Of a stretch of DNA of 64,000 bases, positions 1-8,019 are shown one piece after another (the stretch's first letter is position 1; each line of letters starts with the position of its first letter). The notes under the pieces were generated by a model that worked only from the letters and a program-made list of their open reading frames with translations, was not told where the DNA came from and did no database searches. The translations under genes and the position numbers were made by a program. Origin of the DNA: VBDM01 sp035499735 (lineage in GTDB: Bacteria; Pseudomonadota; Gammaproteobacteria; Burkholderiales; SG8-39); NCBI GenBank assembly GCA_035499735.1, contig DATJYC010000081.1, positions 1-64,000 on the forward strand. Reading direction: 5' to 3'.

Positions 1-72
1 CGCCAGCTGCGCCGCGACGTGGTCGACCACGGACGCGATATCTACAGCAGGCCGAAGCCGAACCAGCACTAG
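1..72 (+). CDS. C-terminal end of an unidentified protein (5' truncated by window)
   Basis: Frame 1 is open from the first base and encodes 23 residues ending in RDIYSRPKPNQH before a TAG stop. The stop shares a CTAG with the stop of the convergent dehydrogenase, which supports this being a real gene end. The visible tail is too short to assign to a family. Confidence 0.55.
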   Translation, partial: RQLRRDVVDHGRDIYSRPKPNQH

Positions 73-1127
73 ATCGCGGAGGCGATCGCCTTGCCGACCT
101 CGCTGGTCGAGGCCGTGCCCCCGATGTCGCGCGTGCGCGGCCCCTCGACGAGGACGCGCTCGATGGCGCGCACGATCGCGGCGCCCGCGTCCTTGTGTCC
201 GAGATGGTCGAGCATCATCGCCCCTGACCAGATCTGCCCGATGGGATTCGCGATGTTCTTGCCGTAGATGTCGGGCGCCGACCCGTGCACGGGCTCGAAC
301 ACCGACGGGAACCTGCGCTCGGGGTTGATGTTCCCCGAGGGAGCGATGCCGATGGTGCCGGTGCACGCGGGCCCGAGGTCCGAGAGGATGTCGCCGAAGA
401 GATTCGAGCCGACCACCACGTCGAACCAGTCCGGGTGCTGCACGAAGTGCGCGGTGAGGATGTCGATATGGAACTGGTCGGTCTTCACGTCGGGATACTG
501 CGCCGCCATCGCGCGCACGCGCTCGTCCCAGTAGGGCATGGTGATCGAGATACCGTTTGACTTGGTCGCCGAGGTGAGGTGCTTCTTGGGGCGGCTCTTC
601 GCGAGCTCGAACGCGTACTTCAGGATGCGGTCGGTGCCGACGCGCGTGAACGTGGATTGCTGCACGACGGTTTCCCGCTCCGTGCCCTCGAAGATGCGAC
701 CTCCGATCGCGGAGTATTCGCCTTCGGTGTTCTCGCGCACGACCCAGAAATCGATGTCGCCCTGCTTGCGCCCCGCGAGCGGCGATTGGATGCCCGGCAT
801 GAGCCTGACCGGTCGCAGGTTGACGTAGAGATCGAAGCCGCGGCGCATCGGCACCAGCAGCTCCCACAGCGAGACGTGGTCGGGCACGCCGGGAAATCCG
901 CACGCGCCGAAGAACACCGCGTCGTGGTGGCGGATGGTCGCCAGCCCGTCCTCGGGCATCATGCGGCCGTGCTTGGCGCGGTACTCGCAGCTCCAGGGAT
1001 ACTCGTCCCACTTGAAATCGATGCCAAAGCTGCGGCCCGCGGCCTCGAGGACGCGCACGCCCTCGGGCATGACCTCCTTGCCGATGCCGTCGCCGGGAAT
1101 GACCGCGATCTTGCAGCTTTTCGCCAC
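69..1127 (-). CDS. Tartrate/D-malate dehydrogenase-like beta-decarboxylating dehydrogenase
   Basis: This 352-residue protein belongs to the isocitrate/isopropylmalate dehydrogenase superfamily. It opens with the IAVIPGDGIGKEV motif and carries WVVRENTEGEYS in the middle. Near the C-terminus it has SNLFGDILSDLG, which holds metal-binding aspartates, and EPVHGSAPDIYGKNIANP for NAD binding. Length and motifs fit the TtuC/DmlA branch (tartrate dehydrogenase/decarboxylase or D-malate dehydrogenase, NAD and Mn dependent) better than LeuB. No leuCD lies nearby. It lies 12 bases downstream of a beta-keto acid cleavage enzyme and a TctC-type receptor on the same strand, which suggests hydroxy-dicarboxylate catabolism. 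The exact substrate cannot be fixed from sequence. Confidence 0.85.
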   Translation of the reverse strand: MAKSCKIAVIPGDGIGKEVMPEGVRVLEAAGRSFGIDFKWDEYPWSCEYRAKHGRMMPEDGLATIRHHDAVFFGACGFPGVPDHVSLWELLVPMRRGFDLYVNLRPVRLMPGIQSPLAGRKQGDIDFWVVRENTEGEYSAIGGRIFEGTERETVVQQSTFTRVGTDRILKYAFELAKSRPKKHLTSATKSNGISITMPYWDERVRAMAAQYPDVKTDQFHIDILTAHFVQHPDWFDVVVGSNLFGDILSDLGPACTGTIGIAPSGNINPERRFPSVFEPVHGSAPDIYGKNIANPIGQIWSGAMMLDHLGHKDAGAAIVRAIERVLVEGPRTRDIGGTASTSEVGKAIASAI

Positions 1128-1139
1128 AGGTATTGCCTC

Positions 1140-2075
1140 TCAGAATGCGACGTTGCGCCCGCCCTTGAGCCTCAGCATCTCGCGCGCCTCGTCGGGCGTC
1201 GCGACCTGGAGCCCGAGCTCCTCGAGAATCCGGCGGATCTTCGTGACCTGTTCGGCGTTGGTCTTCGCCAGCGTGCCGCGCCCGAGCCACAGGCTGTCCT
1301 CCAGGCCCACGCGCACGTTTCCGCCCATCACCGCCGACATCGCGGCGACGAACATCTGGTTTCGCCCGGCGCCGAGCACCGACCACAGGTAGGCGTCGCC
1401 GAACAGGCGGTCGGCCGTGCGCTTCATGTGCATCACGTCCTCGGGATGCGGGCCGATGCCGCCGCGGATCCCGAACACCGACTGGATGAAGAGCGGCGGC
1501 TTGACGAGCTTGCGGTCGAGGAAGTGCGCGGCCGTGTAGAGATGGCCGATGTCGTAGCACTCGATCTCGAAGCGCGTGTCGTTGCCGCTGCAGGACTCGA
1601 GGATATAGGCGATGTCGCGGAAGGTGTTCTTGAAGATGCGCTCGTCGCTGCCGGCGAGGTAGGGCTTCTCCCAGTCGTACTTCCACTCCTTGTAGCGCCC
1701 GAGCATCTCGTAGAGGCCGAAATTCATCGACCCCATGTTGAGCGAGGCGACCTCGGGCTTCAGCTTGAGCGCGGGCTGAAGGCGCTCCTCGACCGACATC
1801 GTCGGCGCGCCGCCCGTGGTGAGGTTGATCACCACGTTCGAGGCTGCCCTGATCGCCGGCAGGAAGCGCATGAACATCGCGGGATCCTGGGTCGGGCGGC
1901 CGTCGGCGGGCTCGCGCGCGTGCAGGTGCACGATGGCGGCGCCGGCCTTCGCCGCTCCGATCGCGCCCTCGGCGATCTCCTCGGGCGTGATCGGGAGGTG
2001 CGGCGACATCGTGGGCGTGTGGATCGCGCCGGTCACGGCGCAGGTGATGATGACCTTGCCTTGTGCTGCCGCCAT
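1140..2075 (-). CDS. Beta-keto acid cleavage enzyme (BKACE, DUF849 family)
   Basis: The protein has 311 residues and the family's TIM-barrel signatures: an N-terminal VIITCAVTGAIHTPTMSPHLPITPEEIA segment, AAIVHLHAREP with metal-ligand histidines, NLTTGGAP, and a late GNVRVGLEDSLWL strand. BKACE enzymes condense a beta-keto acid with acetyl-CoA, giving acetoacetate and a new CoA thioester; the known member Kce acts on 3-keto-5-aminohexanoate. Substrate class varies widely across the family and is not predictable here. It sits 4 bases downstream of the TctC-type receptor and directly before the dehydrogenase, so the three are probably cotranscribed. Confidence 0.88.
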   Translation of the reverse strand: MAAAQGKVIITCAVTGAIHTPTMSPHLPITPEEIAEGAIGAAKAGAAIVHLHAREPADGRPTQDPAMFMRFLPAIRAASNVVINLTTGGAPTMSVEERLQPALKLKPEVASLNMGSMNFGLYEMLGRYKEWKYDWEKPYLAGSDERIFKNTFRDIAYILESCSGNDTRFEIECYDIGHLYTAAHFLDRKLVKPPLFIQSVFGIRGGIGPHPEDVMHMKRTADRLFGDAYLWSVLGAGRNQMFVAAMSAVMGGNVRVGLEDSLWLGRGTLAKTNAEQVTKIRRILEELGLQVATPDEAREMLRLKGGRNVAF

Positions 2076-2079
2076 GGGA

Positions 2080-3048
2080 CTACTTCTGCTCGACGGGTTT
2101 GATCGTCTTCACCGCCTCGATGAGCTTCTTTGCGTCCGCGTCCCAGAACTTCCGGAACTCCGGCGCGTCGAGATAGCTTACCGGCGTCTCGACTTTCGCC
2201 ATCGCGGTCTTGAAATCCGGATCCTGGACGCCCTGGCGCACGGCGTCGCGCAGCTTCTGCAGGATCGCGGGCGGAGTTCCAGCGGGCGCCATGAGACCCG
2301 ACCAGATGAAGTATTCGGCGTCGATGCCGATCTCCTTGAGCGTCGGAACGTCCGGAAGCGAAGCGAGGCGCTTGTCGCCGAAATTCGCGAGCGGACGCAG
2401 GCGCCCGCCCTTGATATGTCCGATCATGGTGGCCGGCCCGCCGGCGGTGACGTCGACCTGCGAGGCGAGCAGGGCCTGGATCGCCGGGCCGCCGCCGTTG
2501 TACGGCACGTGCCACAGGCTCGTCCCGGTGGCGTGCTCGAGCATCACGAAGGGCATGTGCAGCGCGCCGTAGATGCCGGAGGAGCTGTAGGTGATCTTGT
2601 CGGGGCGTCGCTTTGCGTCGGCGACGAGGTCCTGCACGGTCTTCCACGGCGCCTCGGCGCGCACGACCAGAACGACGGGATCGGCGGAGACGAGCGCGAT
2701 CGGCTCGAACTGGCTCAATTCATACGGTGGTTTGTGGCCCTGGAGACGCTCGGCTTCCGGTATCACCGAAATCGACGACAGCGCCATGAGCAGCGTGTAC
2801 CCGTCGGGCTTGGAATTGGCGACGTGCGCGTTCCCGACCGCGCCCGCGGCGCCGGGCCGGTTCTCGATGATGACGCGCTGCTTCAGCACCTTTTCCATCG
2901 CGATCGCCGTCGGTCGGCCGGTGAGCTCGGCGACGCCGCCGGGCGGGAAGGCCACGACCATGGTGATCGGATGGGAGGGATAGCCGTCCTGCGCGAGCGA
3001 GGACGCCGCCGGCAGGCCCAACGCAAGCAAGATCAGCAAGCGGCGCAT
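2080..3048 (-). CDS. Tripartite tricarboxylate transporter (Bug/TctC) periplasmic binding protein
   Basis: I place the start at 3048, preceded by GGAGGAGCGAA, and not at the much longer upstream reading that runs across tsaB. The 322-residue product begins with a clear Sec signal (MRRLLILLALGLPAASSLAQ) followed by YPSHPITMVVAFPPGG, the hallmark Bug-family N-terminus. IIENRPGAAGAVGNAHVA and DGYTLLM follow. These receptors bind carboxylates in the periplasm and usually deliver them to TctAB membrane subunits. No TctA or TctB is in this window, so it is an orphan receptor here, as is common in Betaproteobacteria. It leads a probable operon with the BKACE enzyme and the dehydrogenase. Confidence 0.9.
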   Translation of the reverse strand: MRRLLILLALGLPAASSLAQDGYPSHPITMVVAFPPGGVAELTGRPTAIAMEKVLKQRVIIENRPGAAGAVGNAHVANSKPDGYTLLMALSSISVIPEAERLQGHKPPYELSQFEPIALVSADPVVLVVRAEAPWKTVQDLVADAKRRPDKITYSSSGIYGALHMPFVMLEHATGTSLWHVPYNGGGPAIQALLASQVDVTAGGPATMIGHIKGGRLRPLANFGDKRLASLPDVPTLKEIGIDAEYFIWSGLMAPAGTPPAILQKLRDAVRQGVQDPDFKTAMAKVETPVSYLDAPEFRKFWDADAKKLIEAVKTIKPVEQK

Positions 3049-3129
3049 TTCGCTCCTCCAGGAATGTTGTTCGAACGAGTAGCCGAATGATCGTTGCAGA
3101 CGGAGCCTCTCGTCAAGCGCGCGATCCGC

Positions 3130-3135
3130 TAGAAT
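3130..3135 (+). promoter_or_regulatory. -10 box (TAGAAT) immediately before tsaB
   Basis: TAGAAT ends 6 bases before the tsaB ATG and no Shine-Dalgarno sequence lies between them. No convincing -35 hexamer is visible. The spacing would put the transcript start at or next to the ATG. Confidence 0.4.
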
Positions 3136-3141
3136 CGCGGC

Positions 3142-3816
3142 ATGAATCTGTTGGCGATCGACACCTCGACGGACTCCTGCTCGGTCGCCGCGAGCTGCGG
3201 GGAGGCGCTCTTTTCGCGCAGCGAGCCCGCGTTCCAGCGCCAGGCCGAAAGAGTCCTGGGAATGGTCGAGGAGCTGCTCGCCGAGTCGCGCCTCGGTCTC
3301 GCGCAGATCGAGGGCATCGCCTATGGCGAGGGTCCCGGTTCCTTCACCGGATTGCGCATCGCCGCGGGCGTGACCCAGGGCCTCGCTCTGGCCCGCGGCG
3401 TCGGCGTCGTGGGAGTGGGGTCGCTGCTCACCCTGGCCGAGGAATCCGCCGGACATAAGGTCATCGCCTGCATCGACGCGCACATGGGCGAGGTCTACCA
3501 CGCGGCCTACGTCAAGGACGGAGGGACCTGGGAAGAGGTTCACGCTCCGGGGTTGTACAAGCCCGAGGCGGTGCCGCTTCCTTCGGGCCGCGACTGGACC
3601 GGCTGCGGCGACGGCTTCGCGGCGCACCGCGACCGCCTCGCAAACCGGCTCGGGGATCGCGTCTCGCTCATCTGCCCGGAGGCGTCGCCGAGCGCGCGCT
3701 CGGTGCTGAAGCTCGCGATCCCGCGCTTCGCGGCGGGCGAAGCGAAGGATGCGTCCACGGCGGTGCCGAGGTACCTGCGCGACAAGGTGGCGTTCAGGAC
3801 CGGGGAGCGCACGTGA
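3142..3816 (+). CDS. tsaB: tRNA N6-threonylcarbamoyladenosine biosynthesis protein TsaB
   Basis: This is a 224-residue ASKHA-fold protein with N-terminal MNLLAIDTSTDSCSVA and the conserved GEGPGSFTGLRIAAGVTQGLA segment. TsaB is the scaffold partner of TsaD and TsaE in making the t6A37 modification of ANN-decoding tRNAs in the cytoplasm. The length is normal for the family. The next gene, rimI, overlaps it by 4 bases (GTGA), and tsaB-rimI pairing is widespread. The gene diverges from the TctC-type receptor. Confidence 0.95.
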   Translation: MNLLAIDTSTDSCSVAASCGEALFSRSEPAFQRQAERVLGMVEELLAESRLGLAQIEGIAYGEGPGSFTGLRIAAGVTQGLALARGVGVVGVGSLLTLAEESAGHKVIACIDAHMGEVYHAAYVKDGGTWEEVHAPGLYKPEAVPLPSGRDWTGCGDGFAAHRDRLANRLGDRVSLICPEASPSARSVLKLAIPRFAAGEAKDASTAVPRYLRDKVAFRTGERT

Positions 3817-4271
3817 GCGCGGTGCTGCGGCCCGCCGGGGTCGAACCCATGCGCGAGAGCGATCTGCGGGCGGTCCTGGAGATCGAGGAGAGCATCTACG
3901 AGTTCCCCTGGACGCTAGGGAATTTCCGCGACTCGCTCCGCGCCGGCTACGCCTGCTGGGTGATCCGCGAGGGCCGGCGAGTGATCGGCTACGCGGTGCT
4001 CATGCTCGCCGCGGGCGAGGCGCACCTGCTCAACCTGAGCGTCGCGGCCGGCTCGCAGCGGCGCGGCCACGGGCGCAGCCTGCTGCACGCCGCCGTGCTC
4101 GCGGCGCGCGAGTACAAGGCCAGGGTGCTGTTCCTCGAGGTGCGGCCGACCAACGAGGTGGGGAAGCGCCTTTACGCCGGGTACGGCTTCAGGCAGATCG
4201 GCGTGCGGCGCGGTTACTATCCCGCGCGCAAGGGGCGCGAGGACGCGCTGGTGCTGGCGCTTGATCTGTGA
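3813..4271 (+). CDS. rimI: Ribosomal protein S18-alanine N-acetyltransferase RimI
   Basis: The 152-residue protein has a GNAT fold. MRESDLRAVLEIEE and YEFPWTLGNFRDSL form the N-terminal part. LLNLSVAAGSQRRGHGRSLL is the acetyl-CoA loop (R/Q-x-x-G-x-G/H type), and FLEVRPTNEVGKRLYAGYGF is the characteristic RimI C-terminal motif. It acetylates the N-terminal alanine of ribosomal protein S18. The start is GTG, overlapping the tsaB stop as GTGA, which implies translational coupling. It overlaps udg in the same way downstream. Confidence 0.93.
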   Translation: MSAVLRPAGVEPMRESDLRAVLEIEESIYEFPWTLGNFRDSLRAGYACWVIREGRRVIGYAVLMLAAGEAHLLNLSVAAGSQRRGHGRSLLHAAVLAAREYKARVLFLEVRPTNEVGKRLYAGYGFRQIGVRRGYYPARKGREDALVLALDL

Positions 4272-5023
4272 GCAGGCGCGAGACCTATCTCGAGGAGATG
4301 GGCCTCGGGCCCGTGTGGAGGCTTCGCGAGAAGCGCGAACCGCCGAAGGCGCCCGCCGGGCCGCCGCCGGCTCCGCGCCGCCCGGCGAAGCAGCGCTTCG
4401 ACCCCGTTCCCGGCATACAGAACAGGGCGAAGCTCGACCTCGCCGACGACCGCGCGGCGCGGATCCTCAAGATGGACTGGCCGGAGCTGAAGTCCGCGGT
4501 GGCGGCGTGTGAGGCCTGCGGGCTGAGAAAGACCTGCACGCAGACCGTGTTCGGCGTCGGGGACGAGGGGGCGGACTGGTTGCTCGTGGGCGAGGCGCCA
4601 GGCGCCGAGGAAGACGCGCGCGGCGAGCCCTTCGTCGGGCAGGCGGGGCGCCTGCTCGACAACATGCTTGCGGCCATCGGGCTCAGGCGCGGCGAGAACG
4701 TATACATCTGCAACGTACTCAAGTGCCGGCCGCCCGGCAACCGAAATCCCGAGCCCTTCGAGGTGGCGCAATGCTCGCCGCACCTGCTGCGCCAGCTCGA
4801 GCTGATCAAGCCGAAGCTGATCCTCGCGATGGGACGCTTCGCGGTGCAGACCCTGCTCGGCACCGAGGCGAGCATCGCGAGCCTGCGCGGCCGCCTGCAC
4901 CGCTACCAGGGCGTGCCGCTCATCGTGACCTACCACCCCGCGTATCTGCTGCGCAACCTGCCCGACAAGGCCAAGGCTTGGGAAGACCTGTGCTTCGCTC
5001 GCCGCGCGATCACGGCCTTGTAA
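4268..5023 (+). CDS. Uracil-DNA glycosylase, family 4/5 (Fe-S type)
   Basis: This 251-residue protein starts at a GTG overlapping the rimI stop. After a basic, proline-rich N-terminal stretch of about 75 residues it has CEACGLRKTCTQTVFGVG, supplying two cysteines of the expected 4Fe-4S cluster. VGEAPGAEEDARGEPFVGQAGRLL is the uracil-binding active-site region. CNVLKCRPPGNRNPEP adds the remaining cysteines, and VTYHPAYLLR is the C-terminal motif. It excises uracil from DNA to start base-excision repair. The proline-rich N-terminus is longer than in thermophile family members, as is usual in proteobacterial homologues. Confidence 0.92.
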   Translation: MSRRETYLEEMGLGPVWRLREKREPPKAPAGPPPAPRRPAKQRFDPVPGIQNRAKLDLADDRAARILKMDWPELKSAVAACEACGLRKTCTQTVFGVGDEGADWLLVGEAPGAEEDARGEPFVGQAGRLLDNMLAAIGLRRGENVYICNVLKCRPPGNRNPEPFEVAQCSPHLLRQLELIKPKLILAMGRFAVQTLLGTEASIASLRGRLHRYQGVPLIVTYHPAYLLRNLPDKAKAWEDLCFARRAITAL

Positions 5024-5073
5024 TCCGGCCGCGCGCCTCCATGTAGCGGGCACTCGGCTCTCGGGAGGAACCC

Positions 5074-5667
5074 ATGCGCAAGCTCTGGACGGCATTCCTG
5101 ATTCTGGTTCTGGCCGCGCTCGCGGGCTGCGGCTACAACGACATCCAGCGCTCCGACGAGCAGGTCAAGTCGGCGTGGTCGGAAGTGCTCAATCAGTACC
5201 AGCGCCGCGCCGACCTGATTCCGAACCTGGTGAACACCGTGAAGGGGATCATGGCGCAGGAGCAGCAGGTCCTGATCGGGGTGACCGAGGCGCGCGCGCG
5301 CGTCGGCAGCATCCAGGCCACGCCCGAGCTGCTGAACGACCCGGCCGCTTTCAGGCGCTTCCAGGAAGCGCAGGCAGGACTGACCGGCGCGCTCTCACGG
5401 CTGATGGTCGTCGTAGAGAACTATCCCCAGCTCAAGTCCGACAGGAACTTCAACGAGCTCCAGGCCGAGATCGCGGGCACCGAGAACCGGATCGCGGTGG
5501 CGCGCAACCGCTACATCAAGGCGGTTCAGGAATACAACGTTCTCATCCGACAGTTCCCGGTCAACCTGACCGCGATGATGTTCAGCTACCAGACCAAGCC
5601 CAACTTCACCGTCGAAGACGAAAAGGCGATCGCCAAGCCGCCGACCGTCGACTTCGGCAAGAAGTAG
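5074..5667 (+). CDS. lemA: LemA family protein
   Basis: The 197-residue product opens with a hydrophobic segment ending in an apparent lipobox (ALAGC, Cys19). It continues with the LemA helical bundle: YNDIQRSDEQVKSAWSEVLNQ, YQRRADLIPNLVNTVKG and AVQEYNVLIRQFP. A strong GGGAGGAA Shine-Dalgarno precedes the start. LemA proteins are envelope-anchored with an exposed helical domain; their biochemical role is unsettled. It is followed after 5 bases by two TPM-domain genes, a standard arrangement in Proteobacteria. Confidence 0.92.
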   Translation: MRKLWTAFLILVLAALAGCGYNDIQRSDEQVKSAWSEVLNQYQRRADLIPNLVNTVKGIMAQEQQVLIGVTEARARVGSIQATPELLNDPAAFRRFQEAQAGLTGALSRLMVVVENYPQLKSDRNFNELQAEIAGTENRIAVARNRYIKAVQEYNVLIRQFPVNLTAMMFSYQTKPNFTVEDEKAIAKPPTVDFGKK

Positions 5668-5672
5668 TCTCG

Positions 5673-6539
5673 ATGCTCACGCGCTGGCTCGCTTCGTTCG
5701 CGGCCGGCGCCGCGCTGCTCCTCGCGCTGCCCGGGGCGGCCGAGGTTGCGGTGCCGCCTCTGCGCGCGCGGGTCACGGATCTCACCGGCACGCTCTCGCC
5801 CTCGCAGGTCCAGACACTGGAATCGCGGCTGCGCGATTTCGAAAGCACGAAGGGCAGTCAGGTCGCCGTGCTGATGCTGCCGACGACCCGGCCCGAGACC
5901 ATCGAGCAGTATTCGATACGCGTCGCGGAGGCGTGGAAGATCGGACGCCAGCGTGTCGACGACGGCGTGATCCTTGTGGTCGCCAAGGACGACAGGGCCG
6001 TCCGCATCGAAGTGGGACGCGGCCTCGAGGGCGCGATCACCGACGGCCTCGCCGACCGCGTGATCCGGGAAGTCATCACGCCGCGCTTCCGGTCGGGGGA
6101 TTTCTATGGCGGTATCTCGGCCGGCACGGAAGCCCTCATCGCGCTCATCCAGGGCGAGAGCCTCGAGGCGCCGCAGCCGCGCCTCGGCACGGGCCGGCCG
6201 ATCGACGTGCAGACGATCTTCTGGCTGCTGGTCGCGCTCGTGGTCGGCGACGCGATATTCAAGCGCGTCTTCGGCCGCGTGGCGGGGGCTGCCGTTTCAG
6301 GAACGATCGTCGCCGCAATCGTGTGGTTCGCCGCGGGCGTGCTGCTGTTTGCGGTTCTGGGCGGGCTGATTGCGTTCTTCGTCACCCTGGTGAGCGGCTT
6401 CGGCGGCGGTCGCGGAGGCTGGACGAGCGGCGGCTGGGGTGGCGGCGGCTGGGGCGGCGGCGGAGGCTGGTCGGGCGGCGGCGGGTTCAGCGGGGGCGGC
6501 GGCGATTTCGGCGGGGGCGGTGCCTCCGGCCGCTGGTGA
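5673..6539 (+). CDS. TPM-domain membrane protein with glycine-rich tail (YgcG-like)
   Basis: I chose the ATG at 5673 because it gives a proper signal peptide (MLTRWLASFAAGAALLLALPGAAE). The product has 288 residues. The TPM domain (about 30-175) contains VTDLTGTLSPSQVQTLESRL, QVAVLMLPTT and ILVVAKDDRAVRIEVGRGLEG. One or two transmembrane helices follow (about 190-245), then a tail of about 45 residues made almost only of Gly, Trp and Ser. TPM proteins are envelope proteins linked to protein quality control and often travel with LemA. The tail is low complexity typical of this subfamily, not a separate repeat element. Confidence 0.88.
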   Translation: MLTRWLASFAAGAALLLALPGAAEVAVPPLRARVTDLTGTLSPSQVQTLESRLRDFESTKGSQVAVLMLPTTRPETIEQYSIRVAEAWKIGRQRVDDGVILVVAKDDRAVRIEVGRGLEGAITDGLADRVIREVITPRFRSGDFYGGISAGTEALIALIQGESLEAPQPRLGTGRPIDVQTIFWLLVALVVGDAIFKRVFGRVAGAAVSGTIVAAIVWFAAGVLLFAVLGGLIAFFVTLVSGFGGGRGGWTSGGWGGGGWGGGGGWSGGGGFSGGGGDFGGGGASGRW

Positions 6540-6543
6540 ACCC

Positions 6544-7041
6544 ATGGACTGGAAGCGCTTCCTGCGTCATGCCTTCACCGATCATCGTTCGGTCGCGCGC
6601 GCCCTTCCGCCCGAGTCGCTGCGGGCGATCCAGAAGGTCATAGGCGAGGAGGAGAAGCGCCACGCAGGGCAGCTGCGCTTCGCCGTGGAAGCCGCGCTTC
6701 CGCTCGCTGAGGTCGCGCGCGGCGTCGGGTCGCGCGAGCGCGCGATCGGCTGGTTCGGGCGACTCCGCGTGTGGGACACCGCTCACAACGCCGGCGTCCT
6801 GATCTATCTGCTGCTCGCCGATCGCCGCGTCGAGCTGGTCGCCGACCGGGGCATCCACTCGAAAGTCGGCACCGCAGCGTGGGATGCGATCTGCGGCGAG
6901 ATGCAGCAGGAGTTCGCGCGCGGCCAGTTCGAGCGCGGTACGGTGATCGGCTTGCGTGCGGTGAGCGACCTGCTCACCGAGCATTTCCCGTCCACGGGCG
7001 AGGGACGCAACGAGCTTCCCGACAAACCGGTCGTGCTCTAG
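6544..7041 (+). CDS. Second TPM-domain protein (soluble)
   Basis: The product has 165 residues from the ATG at 6544, four bases after the previous stop, and no signal peptide. It carries a TPM-like domain: IGEEEKRHAGQLRFAVE, RVWDTAHNAGVLIYLLLADR and VELVADRGIHSKVG. It commonly follows the membrane TPM gene and LemA as a third member of the set. Its stop shares a CTAG with the stop of the convergent HtrA-like protease. Function beyond the domain assignment is not known. Confidence 0.85.
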   Translation: MDWKRFLRHAFTDHRSVARALPPESLRAIQKVIGEEEKRHAGQLRFAVEAALPLAEVARGVGSRERAIGWFGRLRVWDTAHNAGVLIYLLLADRRVELVADRGIHSKVGTAAWDAICGEMQQEFARGQFERGTVIGLRAVSDLLTEHFPSTGEGRNELPDKPVVL

Positions 7042-7985
7042 GGACGGGCGGGCATCTCCGCGGCCAATATTGGCAACTCGAGCTTCTGAGCGCGGCGCAG
7101 CAGCGTCACTTTCGTCGCCTTGCCGATGCGCTCCTCGCTCAGCAGCCGGTGCAGCTCGTCGACGCCTGCGACTTCCTCGCCGTCGTAGCCGATGATGACG
7201 TCCCCGGGCTCGACGCCCGCGCGCTCGGCCGCGCCGCCCGGCTCGAGCGACTCGACGCGCACGCCCGCGCCGGCGCCCAGGCCGTGGAAGCGGACCGCGC
7301 GGCGCGACAGGGGCATGGTCGCGCCCGCCACGCCAATGTAGCCGCGGCGCACGCGCCCGAAGCGCAGCAGCTGCTCGACCACCCACTTCGCCGTGTCGAC
7401 CGCCGTGGCGAAGCAGATCCCCTGCGCGAAGGGGATGATCGCGGTGTTCACGCCGATCACCTCGCCGCGCGAGTTCAGCAGCGGTCCGCCCGAGTTTCCG
7501 GGATTGAGGGCCGCGTCGGTCTGGATGACATCGTCGATGAGCCGGCCCGTCGTGGAGCGCAGGCTGCGGCCCAGCGCGCTCACCACGCCCGCGGTCACGG
7601 TGTGCTGGAAGCCGTAGGGATTGCCTATGGCGATCGCAAGCTGCCCGACGCGCAGACCGCGCGAGGCGCCGAGCGCGGCCACGGGCAGCTGGTGCCCGGC
7701 GACGCGGATCACGGCGACGTCGGTGTCGGGGTCGTCGCCGACCAGATCGGCGTCGTGGCTTGTCCCGTCCGCGAAGGTGACGCGGATCGAGCGCGCGCCA
7801 TGGACGACGTGGCTGTTGGTGAGAATGAATCCATCAGGCGTGAACACGAATCCCGAGCCGGTGCCGCCGCGCGCGGCCTGGGCGGCCTGGATGTGCACCA
7901 CGGCCGGGCCAACGCCCTCGGACGCGGCGACGACCGCGGCAGAGTAGGCGTCGAGCAGGACGTCGTCGGGGAGAGGCGCGCCCAT
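7038..7985 (-). CDS. HtrA-like S1C serine protease with PDZ domain
   Basis: This 315-residue protein has a trypsin-like domain with the full catalytic triad: His in ILTNSHVVHG, Asp in DTDVAVIRV and Ser in ALNPGNSGGPLL. A single PDZ domain follows (about 215-305, GYIGVAGATMPL to GDVIIGYDGEEV). Unlike DegP/DegQ/DegS it has no signal peptide or membrane anchor in the open frame, so it may be cytoplasmic. No Shine-Dalgarno sequence precedes the ATG, so the start is less certain than the gene. It faces the TPM pair tail to tail. Confidence 0.9.
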   Translation of the reverse strand: MGAPLPDDVLLDAYSAAVVAASEGVGPAVVHIQAAQAARGGTGSGFVFTPDGFILTNSHVVHGARSIRVTFADGTSHDADLVGDDPDTDVAVIRVAGHQLPVAALGASRGLRVGQLAIAIGNPYGFQHTVTAGVVSALGRSLRSTTGRLIDDVIQTDAALNPGNSGGPLLNSRGEVIGVNTAIIPFAQGICFATAVDTAKWVVEQLLRFGRVRRGYIGVAGATMPLSRRAVRFHGLGAGAGVRVESLEPGGAAERAGVEPGDVIIGYDGEEVAGVDELHRLLSEERIGKATKVTLLRRAQKLELPILAAEMPARP

Positions 7986-8019
7986 GATCAGCGGAACTTG
8001 GGGGCGCAGGCCGGCAAGT

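Noticed and set aside
2080..3627. 515-residue reading of the TctC-type receptor gene
   Set aside because: The extra N-terminus is antisense to tsaB and lacks a signal; the ATG at 3048 has a ribosome site and a proper signal peptide.
6400..6539. Short tandem GGC-rich repeats that might be a repeat array
   Set aside because: They encode the Gly/Trp/Ser tail usual for TPM-domain membrane proteins.
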